NCBI RefSeq assembly: GCF_035920345.1
Contig: NZ_CP109149.1
Coordinates: forward strand, 3,906,001-3,970,000
Origin: Nocardia vinacea
GTDB lineage: Bacteria > Actinomycetota > Actinomycetes > Mycobacteriales > Mycobacteriaceae
Direction: 5' to 3'
Length of the DNA stretch: 64,000 bases
This document shows positions 7,784 to 16,917 of the stretch, in pieces; positions within the stretch are counted from its first letter, which is position 1; every line of letters starts with the position of its first letter. The notes under the pieces were generated by a model, which made no database searches, was not told the DNA's origin, and saw only the letters and a program-made list of their open reading frames with translations. The translations under genes and the position numbers were made by a program.

Positions 7784-8149
7784 CTACGGAACGGCGGCAC
7801 CGTCGTGGGTGATCGCCTTTCCGTTCAACTGGTCACCCAGTTGCGCGAGATCGTAGGACTGCCTGGCCAGCCAGAAGCGCAGGAATCCGGTCAGCGAATA
7901 GCGCAGGAACAGCGCCGCTCCGACCACGCTCGCGGCCACGCCGCCGAGTGCGAGGGTTATCGCATCGCGTTGTGCCAGTGGGTCTTTGGTGCCGTGCGCC
8001 ATGAAATAGGACACCACGGCCACCAGCAGGCCGAGCACCATGAGGGTCACTCCGGTGCGCAGCCACAGCACGGCCCGGCCGGCCGCGGGGTCGGGAATCT
8101 TGGCTTCGTTGAGTTCGCGGACGAAGCGGTCCGCACGTGTTTCGGTCAT
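7784..8149 (-). CDS. Small two-TM membrane protein, last gene of the ABC importer operon
   Basis: The 121-residue product has two clear membrane segments, about 28-50 (TGVTLMVLGLLVAVVSYF) and about 64-84 (ITLALGGVAASVVGAALFL), joined by a short polar loop. The N-terminus is charged (MTETRADRFVRELNEA). I do not recognise a characterised family. The ATG at 8149 overlaps the end of the livF gene by 4 bp, so it is translationally coupled to the importer and may stabilise or regulate it. A longer upstream reading in this frame is only the shadow of livF. Confidence 0.72.
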   Translation of the reverse strand: MTETRADRFVRELNEAKIPDPAAGRAVLWLRTGVTLMVLGLLVAVVSYFMAHGTKDPLAQRDAITLALGGVAASVVGAALFLRYSLTGFLRFWLARQSYDLAQLGDQLNGKAITHDGAAVP

Positions 8150-8898
8150 TCGGAGCTTCCTAAGTAGAGGGCCGCCAGTTCGTCGCGGATGCTGTCGGGG
8201 TGGCCTTGTTTTTCGATGCGACCGCGCACGAGCACGGCCGCGTGGTCGGCGATATCCAGTACCGCCGCGGCGAACTGCTCGACGACCAGGACGGCCACGC
8301 CCTGGCGGGCGATTTCGGCGACCTGCTCGTAGAGCTGACCGACCACCAGCGGCGCCAACCCCATCGACAGCTCGTCGAGCATGAGCACCGCCGGATCGGT
8401 GGCCAGGCCGCGGGCCAGGGCGAGCATCTGCTGTTCGCCGCCGGACATGGTGCCTGCCGTCTGTTCGGCCCGCTTCCCGAGAATCGGGAAGCGGGTGAAG
8501 GCGATCTCCTGGATCTCCTCCCGGGAGCGACCCGTAAAGGTCATCATCAGCAGGTTGTCGCGGACCGACAGATTGGGGAATACGCCGCGTCCCTCCGGGA
8601 TCAGGCACACCCCGGCCCTGGCCAGGTCGCGTGGGTCGGCACCGGTCATATCGCGTCCGCCCAACCGCAGTTGGCCGGACGCGACCGGATGCACACCGGC
8701 GGCGACCTGCAGTGTGGTGGTCTTGCCCGCGCCGTTCGGCCCGAGCAGGGCGACCACCTGCCCCCCGACGACGCTCAGATCGATGCCGTGCAGCACCGTG
8801 ATCGCGTCATAGGCCGCGCGCACCTCGCGCAGTTCCAATAGCGGGCCGGCGACGAGATCCGGTGTCGCCGGTGCTGTTTCGATGCTGTCCACGGTCAT
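8146..8898 (-). CDS. livF: ABC transporter ATP-binding protein, LivF type
   Basis: This 250-residue nucleotide-binding subunit belongs to branched-chain amino-acid type importers. Walker A GPNGAGKTT lies at about 53-61, the signature MSGGEQQ at about 152-158, and Walker B VLMLDELSMGL follows about 20 residues later; the S-M-G-L after the Glu is typical of LivF. It powers uptake by the LivH-LivM permease. Its start overlaps the stop of livG by 4 bp and its stop overlaps the small membrane-protein gene by 4 bp. In this island the substrate is probably an organic acid or lipid-derived carboxylate rather than an amino acid, but that is inference from context. Confidence 0.93.
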   Translation of the reverse strand: MTVDSIETAPATPDLVAGPLLELREVRAAYDAITVLHGIDLSVVGGQVVALLGPNGAGKTTTLQVAAGVHPVASGQLRLGGRDMTGADPRDLARAGVCLIPEGRGVFPNLSVRDNLLMMTFTGRSREEIQEIAFTRFPILGKRAEQTAGTMSGGEQQMLALARGLATDPAVLMLDELSMGLAPLVVGQLYEQVAEIARQGVAVLVVEQFAAAVLDIADHAAVLVRGRIEKQGHPDSIRDELAALYLGSSE

Positions 8899-9608
8899 GC
8901 CGCCCCCAGATAGGCCGCGAGCACGGTTTCGTCGCGCCGGATCGCCTCGGGTGGACCCGAGGCGATGATCTTGCCGAGGTCGAGTACATAGACCTCGTCA
9001 CAGACATTCATGACCAACCCCATATCGTGTTCGACCAGCAGTACCGCCGTCCCGTCGGCGGCCAGCGAACGCAGTAGCGCCGCGAATCGTTCGGTCTCGC
9101 TGTGGTCCTGACCGGCCGCGGGTTCATCGAGCAGGATGAGCTCGGGTCGCGCGGCCAGTGCCCGGCCCACCTCGATCAAACGGCCGGTCCCCGTCGGTAG
9201 CGCGTCGGCACTGCTGTCGGCGACTTCGCGCAGATCCAGCCGTTCGATGATCTCGTCGACAACCCGGGCGGCATGCCGACGCTGTGGCCCGAGTTCCGCG
9301 GCGACCAGGAGATTGTCGCGAACGCTCAAGCGGCCGAACAGTTCCAGCCGCTGGAAGGTGCGAGCCATCCCGAGCCGGGCGCGGCGGGCCGTGCCGAGCC
9401 GGGTGATATCGCGGCCATTGATCAGCACCCGCCCCGAGGCCGGTTTGCGCAGACCACAGATCACGTCGAAGAACGTGCTCTTGCCTGCACCGTTCGGACC
9501 GATCAATCCGGTGACACGACCGGCTTCGGCCACCAACCCCGCGCTGTCGAGCGCGCGGTGGCCGCCGAAGACGACGCTCACATCCTCAACTTGCAGCAGC
9601 GGTGGCAC
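8895..9608 (-). CDS. livG: ABC transporter ATP-binding protein, LivG type
   Basis: This 237-residue ATPase pairs with LivF. Walker A GPNGAGKST is at about 37-45 and Walker B LILLDEPAAG at about 158-167, followed by the EHD of the switch histidine region (VEHDMGLVM). The signature loop is unusual: LPTGTGR replaces the common LSYGQQR or LSGGQ, although Gly and the following RLIEVGRAL helix are kept. The ATG at 9608 lies inside the 3' end of the permease gene, a 23-bp overlap. Function should still be energy coupling for import. Confidence 0.92.
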   Translation of the reverse strand: MPPLLQVEDVSVVFGGHRALDSAGLVAEAGRVTGLIGPNGAGKSTFFDVICGLRKPASGRVLINGRDITRLGTARRARLGMARTFQRLELFGRLSVRDNLLVAAELGPQRRHAARVVDEIIERLDLREVADSSADALPTGTGRLIEVGRALAARPELILLDEPAAGQDHSETERFAALLRSLAADGTAVLLVEHDMGLVMNVCDEVYVLDLGKIIASGPPEAIRRDETVLAAYLGAA

Positions 9609-11703
9609 GGCTCAGCACCTCCTCGTCCTGGGTCCGCCATGGCCGCCGAATCCCCCACCATTCGACCGGTAGTTCGGGTTCGGCCGGCACGCGCTGCCGC
9701 GCGATCCAGACGCGGGCTCCGACGACGACGAGCACCAATCCGAAGAACAAATGCCAGCCGGTGATCACATCAGCCAGTCGAAGCACCCACAGCAGCACCG
9801 AGACGACCAGCACCACCGGCATCACCACACGATCGCGGAACATCGGCAGCCATTCCTCCCGCATGGCGGCAATCGCACCCTGACCGAGCATGCCGCCGGC
9901 GAAGGCGATACCGCCCAGCGAAGGCAGCACCTGGGACAGGTTCAACAGCGACGGCCAGAGCACCGGAATCACCAGCAGCGGCCCGGCGTAAGCGACGCCG
10001 GTGAAGAAGCCGCTGCCGACCGCCCCGAGACCGGCGATCACCACGATCAGGAAGATCGGCAACCCGGAAACCAGGTTGAAGTGATCGGAGGTGACCGCCC
10101 GCAACTGCATGCCGTACAGCGCACCGCCGAGTCCGGCGATGGCCGCCGAGAGGGCGAACACCAGTACCTTCGCCATCAGCAGATCGCCGCCGAGGGTCGC
10201 GTACGCGGCCTCGCTGTCGCGCATCGCGATCAAACGTCGCCCGAACCGGCTGCGCCGCAGCATCGCTATCGCGAAGCCCGCCGCCGCCAGGCATACCGCC
10301 GCGAATACGGTCACCTGGGCGGTGCTGTCGAGATGCAGACCGAACAGTCGTGGCCCGACCAGACTCACCGAACCCTGTTCGAAGAAGTTGATCTCCAGGC
10401 CGAATATGTGCACGCTCGGCAAGGTGAATACCCACCGGTCCAGGACGACCGAGAACGCCACTGTCGCCAGGGCCAGATAGACCCCGGACAGCCGGAGCGC
10501 GGGCAATGCGATCACCGCACCCACCGCACCCGCGACAGCCATTGCCAGCAGCAATGCCCACCACTGCCCGTCCGCGCCGTACTGGGCATAGATGACCGCT
10601 CCGATTCCGGCGATGCTGAGCTGACACAGCGAGATCTGCCCCGCGTATCCGGCCAACGGCACGAACGACAACCCGATCACGCCGAAGGCGAAGATCTGCC
10701 CGTAGGTGATCAGATCGGCCTCACCGAGGACCGTGGCCAGCACGACGCCCAGCGCCACGACCACCGCCGCGAAGGCGGCCGATCCCGAAACCGTCGGTAG
10801 CGGAACCGGACTGAGCCGCCGATCCCGGCCGCGCAGCCGTCCGTGCGGGAACAGCAGCAGCGCGATGAACAGCAGCAGCGCGGGCGCGGCCAGCCGCAGG
10901 CCCGGCAGATATTCGTTCTGTGGCAGATAGCCGGTGAGGTAGCTCTCCAGACAGCCGACCACGATCGCGCCGAGGAAGGTCATCGGCAGGCTGCGCAACC
11001 GGCCGAAGATCGCCGCGGTGTAGGCGCTGACGATCAGCAGCGACAGCTGGGGCGCATCGAGCGCGACGGTCGGCGCCACCAAGATGCCGCCGATCGCCGC
11101 CAACTCGATGCCCAGAATCCACGCCACTCGGTTCGCCCGCCGCGGGTCGGCGCCGGTCAGACCCACCAGCGCACGATCGTCGACCGTGGCCCGCATCTCC
11201 GCACCGGTCCTGGTGCGGTACAACAGGATCCGCAGTCCCACGGCCACCGCGATCGCGACCACCATCGTCAATGCCTGATGCCAGGTGATGGTGACGACCC
11301 CGAAGTGCATCGGTCGCTGTTCGGCGAAGAACTTCGGCAGGGTGCGGGCCGTGTTGGGGTCCCACACCCATTGGGCGAGCAGGATCAGACCACTCAGCAG
11401 GGCAATGGTCATCACCAACTTCTCCGCGTCGCCGAGGCCCTGGGTAGGGGCCAACGCCCGCGCGAAGACCAAGCCGAACAGCGGTGCGAATACCAACAGC
11501 ACCGCGGCGATCGCCAACGGCGCTGGCACGCCCCAGCCGATATGCAACTGCCAGTACACGAACGCCGACACCATGCCTGCCGCCCCGTGCGCGAAATTGA
11601 ATACGCCGGTGGTGGTGTAGGTGAGCACCAGGCCACTGCCGATGATCGCGTAGATCGCCGCGGTGCTCAGCCCGACGATGCCGAAGGCGAGGAATTGCTC
11701 CAT
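9586..11703 (-). CDS. Fused LivH-LivM type ABC transporter permease
   Basis: One 705-residue chain contains both permeases normally made as separate LivH and LivM proteins. The LivH half (about 1-290) begins with the typical GLSTAAIYAIIGSGLVLTY and NFAHGAAGM. The LivM half (about 315-640) contains GYAGQISLCQLSIAGIGAV and GLGAVGSGFFTG. A short charged linker (HGRLRGRDRRLSP) joins them near 290. Many transmembrane helices are evident. The C-terminal tail (about 655-705) after the last helices is soluble and contains VEWWGIRRPW. The fused protein would form the whole membrane channel with LivF and LivG. It starts 15 bp after the substrate-binding protein gene. Confidence 0.92.
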   Translation of the reverse strand: MEQFLAFGIVGLSTAAIYAIIGSGLVLTYTTTGVFNFAHGAAGMVSAFVYWQLHIGWGVPAPLAIAAVLLVFAPLFGLVFARALAPTQGLGDAEKLVMTIALLSGLILLAQWVWDPNTARTLPKFFAEQRPMHFGVVTITWHQALTMVVAIAVAVGLRILLYRTRTGAEMRATVDDRALVGLTGADPRRANRVAWILGIELAAIGGILVAPTVALDAPQLSLLIVSAYTAAIFGRLRSLPMTFLGAIVVGCLESYLTGYLPQNEYLPGLRLAAPALLLFIALLLFPHGRLRGRDRRLSPVPLPTVSGSAAFAAVVVALGVVLATVLGEADLITYGQIFAFGVIGLSFVPLAGYAGQISLCQLSIAGIGAVIYAQYGADGQWWALLLAMAVAGAVGAVIALPALRLSGVYLALATVAFSVVLDRWVFTLPSVHIFGLEINFFEQGSVSLVGPRLFGLHLDSTAQVTVFAAVCLAAAGFAIAMLRRSRFGRRLIAMRDSEAAYATLGGDLLMAKVLVFALSAAIAGLGGALYGMQLRAVTSDHFNLVSGLPIFLIVVIAGLGAVGSGFFTGVAYAGPLLVIPVLWPSLLNLSQVLPSLGGIAFAGGMLGQGAIAAMREEWLPMFRDRVVMPVVLVVSVLLWVLRLADVITGWHLFFGLVLVVVGARVWIARQRVPAEPELPVEWWGIRRPWRTQDEEVLSRATAAAS

Positions 11704-11718
11704 TGCCGAACGACTCCG

Positions 11719-13092
11719 CTACTTGAAGTCGCTGATACTGAGACCGACGTCGGCGAGGGTCAGACCCTTGCCGTAGTCGTTCTTGTACACGTAGGCGTTC
11801 ATATCGCAGCGGTACGGGCCGTTATCGGGCTTGAATTCCGCGGGCTGCTGCCAGCCCTGCGGGGTGGCCTGCACGATGTTGTAGCACTTCGGCAGTGCTG
11901 CCCCGGTCGGGCGCATATCCGTCGGCGCCTGGAGACCGCCGGCGGTCCACGCCGTCTCCTTGGTGGCGGCGTCGTAGGCGCACTTGCGGGTCAGCTGATC
12001 ACCGCAGGTCGCGGCTGACTTGGCGAAAAGCAGCCACGCGGAGAACGCACGCAGTACCGGATAGGTGACATCTTTGCCGGGGGCGTACTTGGCGAACAGG
12101 TCCTTCACCAGCTTGACGTCCGGCACCGTCGCGCCCGCCTCGACCGGCGCGATGCCGGCCAGATCGGCGAAATTGCTCTGTCCCGCAAGGGAGTTGCCTG
12201 CCAGCTGCAGGAACTGCGAGTTGTAGGCGTTGCTGTTGGCGTCGATCCAGTCCAGCTTGTAATCCATCCCGGTCAGCACATCCTCGAGCTTTGCCAGGCT
12301 GCGGAAATCGCCGAGGAAGATCAGCCCCTTGACGCCCTTGCTCTTGATCGACTGCGCGTATGGTGTCCAGTCCGCGACGCCAGTGGCCGGATAGAGCTCG
12401 TTGTAGACGACCGAGGCGTTCATCGCGGTCATTGATTCCTGGAATTTGGGCACCATCGCCTTGGTCGATGGCGAATCGCCGGTGATGATGCCGACCGCAC
12501 CGGCGGAGGCCGGGTAGGTCGTGATCAGCCACTGGTGGTAACCGGTGTAGGGGTTGTAGGGGCGAGAGGCCGACGCGCCGCTGGAGACCTGCAGGTCGGA
12601 TCCGGTGTTCTTGACATCGACGACCTGCGCCGGGAAGTCCGGCAGCAGGCACTTCAACCGATCCTCGGTGCCGAGCGAATCCAGCGCGGCGCCTCCACCG
12701 ACCAGCGCGAAGTCCTCGCGGCAGGCCTCGATCATCCGCTGGCGGACTTCCCTGAGCTTCGCATCACGCACGGTGGCCACCACCTTGCGCCCGCCGATAC
12801 CGCCGGCCGCATTGCACCAGGAGGTGAAAACGTTTGCCGCATCGACGAATTCGGTGTTCTTGGTGAACCCGACGTCACTGAAGACACCGACCTTGATCTC
12901 GCCCGCGGTCACGCCCTGCGCGGACGAACTCGACGGCTTAGCGGCCTGGCAGACATTCTTCAGATCACCGAAGTCGCCCGACGCAGTCGAGCTGGTGGTG
13001 TTGGTGCCCTCGACTTCCTCACCACCACGACTACAGCCGGCCGCCAGCAGCGCGGCTGCCAGCAGAGCAACGAGTATTCGCTGCGATTTCAC
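11719..13092 (-). CDS. ABC transporter substrate-binding lipoprotein, branched-chain type
   Basis: The 457-residue product starts with a lipoprotein signal (ALLAAALLAAGC) with the acylated Cys at residue 20, so it is anchored outside the membrane. The rest resembles periplasmic-binding type 1 receptors of the LivK family, with KVGVFSDVGF near 65 and repeated alpha/beta segments. It is the first gene of a five-gene importer operon (13092 to 7784). Such receptors bind amino acids but also aromatic acids, amides and other carboxylates; the surrounding CoA-dependent catabolic genes favour the latter. The divergent amidohydrolase gene shares the 276-bp promoter region, which has a half-site GAGAAT at 13219-13224 and a full operator at 13332. 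Confidence 0.9.
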   Translation of the reverse strand: MKSQRILVALLAAALLAAGCSRGGEEVEGTNTTSSTASGDFGDLKNVCQAAKPSSSSAQGVTAGEIKVGVFSDVGFTKNTEFVDAANVFTSWCNAAGGIGGRKVVATVRDAKLREVRQRMIEACREDFALVGGGAALDSLGTEDRLKCLLPDFPAQVVDVKNTGSDLQVSSGASASRPYNPYTGYHQWLITTYPASAGAVGIITGDSPSTKAMVPKFQESMTAMNASVVYNELYPATGVADWTPYAQSIKSKGVKGLIFLGDFRSLAKLEDVLTGMDYKLDWIDANSNAYNSQFLQLAGNSLAGQSNFADLAGIAPVEAGATVPDVKLVKDLFAKYAPGKDVTYPVLRAFSAWLLFAKSAATCGDQLTRKCAYDAATKETAWTAGGLQAPTDMRPTGAALPKCYNIVQATPQGWQQPAEFKPDNGPYRCDMNAYVYKNDYGKGLTLADVGLSISDFK

Positions 13093-13331
13093 GTTTCCTC
13101 CTCTACGGACGCCACCGCCGATCCACGATCGGTCGAGGTCACGTCCTTGTTCTTCATCGAGCGGCGGCCCTACCGGATCTGGCGCTCTCGCCGCTGGAAA
13201 AGCAGCTTTCCATATTAAGAGAATTAAGTGGACCGAATTGGGAAATGTCGTCTACGTCGACCTTCCGCCCGCACGACCAGATCGGCCCCGCAACAACCCG
13301 CCACCACCACCGATTGCCACTGAACGGGAAT

Positions 13332-13346
13332 GAGAATAGGATTCTC
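13332..13346. promoter_or_regulatory. Perfect GAGAAT-N3-ATTCTC operator
   Basis: GAGAATAGGATTCTC is the best copy of the motif in the window, with perfect 6-bp arms; T and A on the outside extend it to 7-bp arms (13331-13347). It lies 22 bp upstream of the ATG at 13369 and between this gene and the divergent importer operon, so it could control both. Confidence 0.75.
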
Positions 13347-13368
13347 ACAAACAGTGAAGGAGGATCTC

Positions 13369-14553
13369 ATGTCGGCGCAAACCAAGTTGCCGTACCCGCT
13401 GTTCGACGCGGACAACCACCTGTACGAGACCAAGGAAGCACTGACCCGCCACCTGCCCAAGCGGTACGAGGGCATCATCCAGTACGTCGAGGTCAACGGC
13501 CGGACCAAGATCGCGGTACGGGGGCAGATCAGCCAGTACATCCCCAATCCCACCTTCTCGGTGGTCGCGCGTCCGGGCGCGATGGAGGATTACTTCAAGA
13601 ACGGCAACCCGGAGGGCAAGAGCCGCCGCGAGATCTTCGGCGAGCCGATGAAGGCCATCGACGCCTTCCGTGAGCCCGGGCCGCGCCTGGCGCTCATGGA
13701 CGAGCTGAAGGTCGACCGGAGCTTGATGTTCCCCACCCTGGCCAGCCTGGTGGAGGAGCGCCTGCGTGACGACCCGGAGGCCATCCACGCCATCGTCCAC
13801 TCGTTGAACCAGTGGATGCACGAGGAATGGTCGTTCAATTACAAGGACCGCATCTTCGCCGTCCCGGTCATCACCCTGCCGATCGTCGAGGAGGCGATAA
13901 AGGAGCTGGAGTGGGTCGTCGAGCACGGCGCGAAGGCGATCCTGATTCGCCCCGCTCCGGTGCCCGGCTTCCGCGGCCCGCGCTCGTTCGCGCTGCCGGA
14001 ATTCGATCCGTTCTGGAAGCGGGTCGTCGAGCTGGGCGTCGCCGTGACCATGCACACCTCCGACAGCGGCTACGCCCGCTACACCCAGGAATGGGACGGC
14101 GCCAACGCCGAGATGCTGCCGTTCGTCACCAACGCCTTCAGCATGGTCAACGAATGGCGACCGGTGGAGGACGCCGTGACCTCGTTGCTGACTCACGGTG
14201 CTCTGCTGCGGCATCCGGATCTGAAGGTCGCCATCATCGAAAGCGGCGCAGCCTGGCTGGGCCCGCTCATGACCAAACTGAAGGAAACCTTCAAGAAGGC
14301 GCCCGAAGGCTTCGGCATGCAGGACCCGATCGAGACCATCAAGCGGCAGATTTTCGTCAGCCCGTTCTACGAGGAGGGCGTGTCCGATCTGATCGATCTC
14401 ATCGGTGTAGATCAGGTGCTTTTCGGTTCCGACTACCCGCATCCGGAAGGCCTGGCCCAGCCCACAACCTTCGCCGGCATGCTCACCCATCTGCCGGTCG
14501 ACGACCAAGCCAAGATCATGGGCGGCAATCTGGCGCGTCTTCTCGGCGTATGA
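13369..14553 (+). CDS. Amidohydrolase-superfamily protein (ACMSD/decarboxylase-like)
   Basis: This 394-residue TIM-barrel protein resembles the metal-dependent hydrolase/decarboxylase group around 2-amino-3-carboxymuconate semialdehyde decarboxylase. FDADNHLYE at about 12-20 is the position of the metal-binding D/H motif. His in VTMHTSD (about 225) and the late GSDYPHPEG (about 360), with its metal-site Asp, are typical. In actinobacteria this group is common next to P450, CoA-ligase and SDR genes, but the reaction is mostly unknown; C-C hydrolysis or decarboxylation is plausible. The ATG at 13369 follows AGGAGG at ideal spacing. A paralogue lies at 20710-21963. The gene is followed by a CoA-ligase gene 73 bp downstream. 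Confidence 0.87.
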   Translation: MSAQTKLPYPLFDADNHLYETKEALTRHLPKRYEGIIQYVEVNGRTKIAVRGQISQYIPNPTFSVVARPGAMEDYFKNGNPEGKSRREIFGEPMKAIDAFREPGPRLALMDELKVDRSLMFPTLASLVEERLRDDPEAIHAIVHSLNQWMHEEWSFNYKDRIFAVPVITLPIVEEAIKELEWVVEHGAKAILIRPAPVPGFRGPRSFALPEFDPFWKRVVELGVAVTMHTSDSGYARYTQEWDGANAEMLPFVTNAFSMVNEWRPVEDAVTSLLTHGALLRHPDLKVAIIESGAAWLGPLMTKLKETFKKAPEGFGMQDPIETIKRQIFVSPFYEEGVSDLIDLIGVDQVLFGSDYPHPEGLAQPTTFAGMLTHLPVDDQAKIMGGNLARLLGV

Positions 14554-14626
14554 GTGGTCAGGCCCGGAGGCGGCAGCGAAGCGTAACCACGCAGGGCCCC
14601 GCTCATGCACCGAGTAGGCAAAGCGT

Positions 14627-16054
14627 ATGACCTGGGAGACCATCCCGCAGATGGTCATGAGTGCGGCCGACCGTTTCGGCAGTGCCGAAGCGGTCGTCGA
14701 CGGATCGTTGCGGATCAGCTTTACCGATCTCGCTGATCGGGTACGCCGGTCCGCGGGCGCCTTCGCGAACGCCGGAGTCGAATCCGGTGACCGAGTGGCG
14801 ATCTGGGCGCCCAATTCGGCCGAGTGGATCATCGCGGCGTTCGGGTTGCTGAGCGCGGGCGGGGTACTCGTCCCGGTCAACACCCGGTTCAAGGCCGAGG
14901 AGGCCGACGATATCGTGCGCCGCAGCGGGGCGAAACTGCTGCTGGTGCAGCAGGGCTTCCTCGGCGTGGAATACGCGGGGCCGGACGGCGTGCCGGTGAT
15001 CGACCTGAAGTCGGACTTCCTGTCCAGCGGTATGCCGTTCGAACGGCAGGTGCGTGGCACGGATATCGCCGACATCATCTATACCTCGGGCACGACCGGA
15101 AAGCCCAAGGGCGTCATGATGAATCATCTGCAGACCCTGCGGCTGTATTCGGAATGGTGCGAGCTGGCCGATCTGCGGGAGGGTGATCGCTATCTGATCG
15201 TCAATCCGTTCTTCCACACCTTCGGATACAAGGCCGGGATCATCGCGTCGCTCATCCGCGGCGCGACGATCCTGCCGGTGCCGGTGTTCGATGTCGATCG
15301 GGTGCTCGAGCTGGTCGAGCGCGAGCGGGTGACGATGCTGCCCGGTCCGCCGACCCTTTATCACTCGCTGTTGGAGGCCAAGGACCGTTACGAGCTGTCG
15401 TCGTTGCGGACAGCGGTCACCGGGGCGGCCGATATTCCGGTCGAACTGATCCGCCGGGTGCACGAGGAGTTGCCGTTCCGATCGATCATGACCGGATACG
15501 GGCTCACCGAGGCGGGCACCGCGACGGCGTCGCGCCCCGGCGACACCTTCGAGCAGATCGCGACCACCGTCGGGACCGCCTGCGACGGCATCGAAGTGCG
15601 CATCGCCGGTGACGGCGAGGTGCTCGTCCGCGGGTACTCCGTCATGCAGGGCTACCTCGACGATCCCGAGGCAACCGCCGCGGCCATCGACCCCGAGGGC
15701 TGGCTGCACACCGGCGACCTCGGCAGCCTGGATTCCGCCGGACGGCTGCGCATCATCGGCCGTAAGAAGGACATGTTCATCGTCGGCGGCTTCAATGCCT
15801 ATCCGGCCGAGATCGAAGGCGTACTCCTCGAGCATCCGGCCGTCGCCCAGGTGGCGGTGATCGGCGTTCCCGACGAGCGGCTCGGGCAAGTCGGTAAGGC
15901 GTTCGTGGTAGCGACCGGCCCGATCTCCGAACAAGAACTGATCAGCTGGGCCAAGGCCCGCATGGCGGGTTACAAGGTCCCGCGTTTCGCGGATTTCCGG
16001 GAAGCGCTGCCGTTGAACGCCACCGGGAAGGTGATGAAGGATCAGCTGCGGTAG
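14627..16054 (+). CDS. FadD3-like acyl-CoA synthetase (AMP-forming)
   Basis: The 475-residue adenylating enzyme activates a carboxylic acid to its CoA thioester using ATP. The phosphate-binding loop YTSGTTGKPKG is at about 150-160, NPFFHTFGYKAG at about 200, the YGLTEAG motif near 287, and TGDLG near 360 with the catalytic Lys in LNATGKVMK close to the C-terminus. Sequence style and short length are closest, as I recall, to FadD3, which activates the steroid ring remnant HIP. That suggests a polycyclic or branched acid as substrate, but the substrate cannot be read from sequence. It follows the amidohydrolase gene and its stop is 2 bp from the convergent monooxygenase gene. Confidence 0.9.
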   Translation: MTWETIPQMVMSAADRFGSAEAVVDGSLRISFTDLADRVRRSAGAFANAGVESGDRVAIWAPNSAEWIIAAFGLLSAGGVLVPVNTRFKAEEADDIVRRSGAKLLLVQQGFLGVEYAGPDGVPVIDLKSDFLSSGMPFERQVRGTDIADIIYTSGTTGKPKGVMMNHLQTLRLYSEWCELADLREGDRYLIVNPFFHTFGYKAGIIASLIRGATILPVPVFDVDRVLELVERERVTMLPGPPTLYHSLLEAKDRYELSSLRTAVTGAADIPVELIRRVHEELPFRSIMTGYGLTEAGTATASRPGDTFEQIATTVGTACDGIEVRIAGDGEVLVRGYSVMQGYLDDPEATAAAIDPEGWLHTGDLGSLDSAGRLRIIGRKKDMFIVGGFNAYPAEIEGVLLEHPAVAQVAVIGVPDERLGQVGKAFVVATGPISEQELISWAKARMAGYKVPRFADFREALPLNATGKVMKDQLR

Positions 16055-16056
16055 GC

Positions 16057-16917
16057 CTACCGCGGATTCCCGATCACCTTCGCCCCGAATTCGGCCAATG
16101 TCTCCGGAGCGGCGAAATCGGTGAACCACACGTAGAACCGCTCGACGCCGCGCTCGACGAGGTCGCCGAAGTGTGCGACGAGTTGCGCGGCGTCACCGAC
16201 GACAAGGCCGTCACCCAGCTGACCGAAGCGCCGAGTGCTGCGCGCGTGAACCTCCGCGGCATCCCGGCCATGGCCGACGAAGCCGACCATCTGCTGGACA
16301 GATACCCGCGCCGACCCGATCTCGGGTCGCAGTTCGGTCAGCCGATTCAGTTGCGGCGCAGGCAGATTCCACCAGGTCGCATAGCCGCGCACCAGTTCCA
16401 GCAGGGGTGCGCTGGTGCCGCCGATGACAATCGGAATCGGTGTACGCGGTGCCGGTACCTGCACCGGTCCCTCGGTATTCGGTGCGCCCCAATACTGGTG
16501 CAGCAGTTCCAGACTGCGCCGCAGCCGATCGCGTCGCGCCGCCGCTCGGTCCCGGGTGATGTCGAATCCCACCAGCTCGTGCGGTACCGAGCCGGCGCCG
16601 AGGCCGAGTTCGAATCTGCCGCCCGATGCCTCCTGCAGCGTCACCGCCTCCTTGGCGAGTATCGCCGGATGCCGGAACGAGTCGCACAACACCAGATGTC
16701 CGATCCGCAGCCGCTCGGTTCGCGCGGCCACCCAGGCGGCCACGGTCATCGCCTCCCACAGCGGTAGCTGTTCGGCGCCGGGCGCGACCAGATGATCGAT
16801 GAACGCAATGCCGTCGAACCCGCTGGCCTCGGCCACGCGGGCCCGTTCCACGATGTCGTCGACGCGCAGCTTGATCTGCGGCAAGAACAGAAACCACTCG
16901 GGCGTCGGATTTTTCAC
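16057..16917 (-). CDS. LLM-class (luciferase-like) flavin or F420-dependent oxidoreductase
   Basis: This 286-residue TIM-barrel protein belongs to the bacterial-luciferase superfamily. Typical elements are ASGFDGIAFIDHL (about 30-42), RLRIGHLVLCDSFRHPAILAK (split across 70-90) and GRFELGLGAGSV near 105, then PIPIVIGG near 170. Members use FMNH2 or F420H2; the sequence does not settle which. It could carry out a Baeyer-Villiger type or dehydrogenation step. It ends a three-gene operon, overlapping the SDR by 4 bp, with the MftC-like gene first. A LuxC/LuxE-like pair is 7 kb away, but nothing shows light production. Confidence 0.86.
   Translation of the reverse strand: MKNPTPEWFLFLPQIKLRVDDIVERARVAEASGFDGIAFIDHLVAPGAEQLPLWEAMTVAAWVAARTERLRIGHLVLCDSFRHPAILAKEAVTLQEASGGRFELGLGAGSVPHELVGFDITRDRAAARRDRLRRSLELLHQYWGAPNTEGPVQVPAPRTPIPIVIGGTSAPLLELVRGYATWWNLPAPQLNRLTELRPEIGSARVSVQQMVGFVGHGRDAAEVHARSTRRFGQLGDGLVVGDAAQLVAHFGDLVERGVERFYVWFTDFAAPETLAEFGAKVIGNPR

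Noticed and set aside
9751..12018. Long forward frames over the permease and receptor genes
   Set aside because: Antisense shadows with Gln/Arg/His-rich composition; the reverse strand encodes a clear LivH-LivM fusion and lipoprotein.
13219..13224. GAGAAT half-site upstream of the importer operon
   Set aside because: Only a single half-site with no recognisable partner at the 3-bp spacing. It is not counted among the operators; the full site at 13332 may serve both directions.
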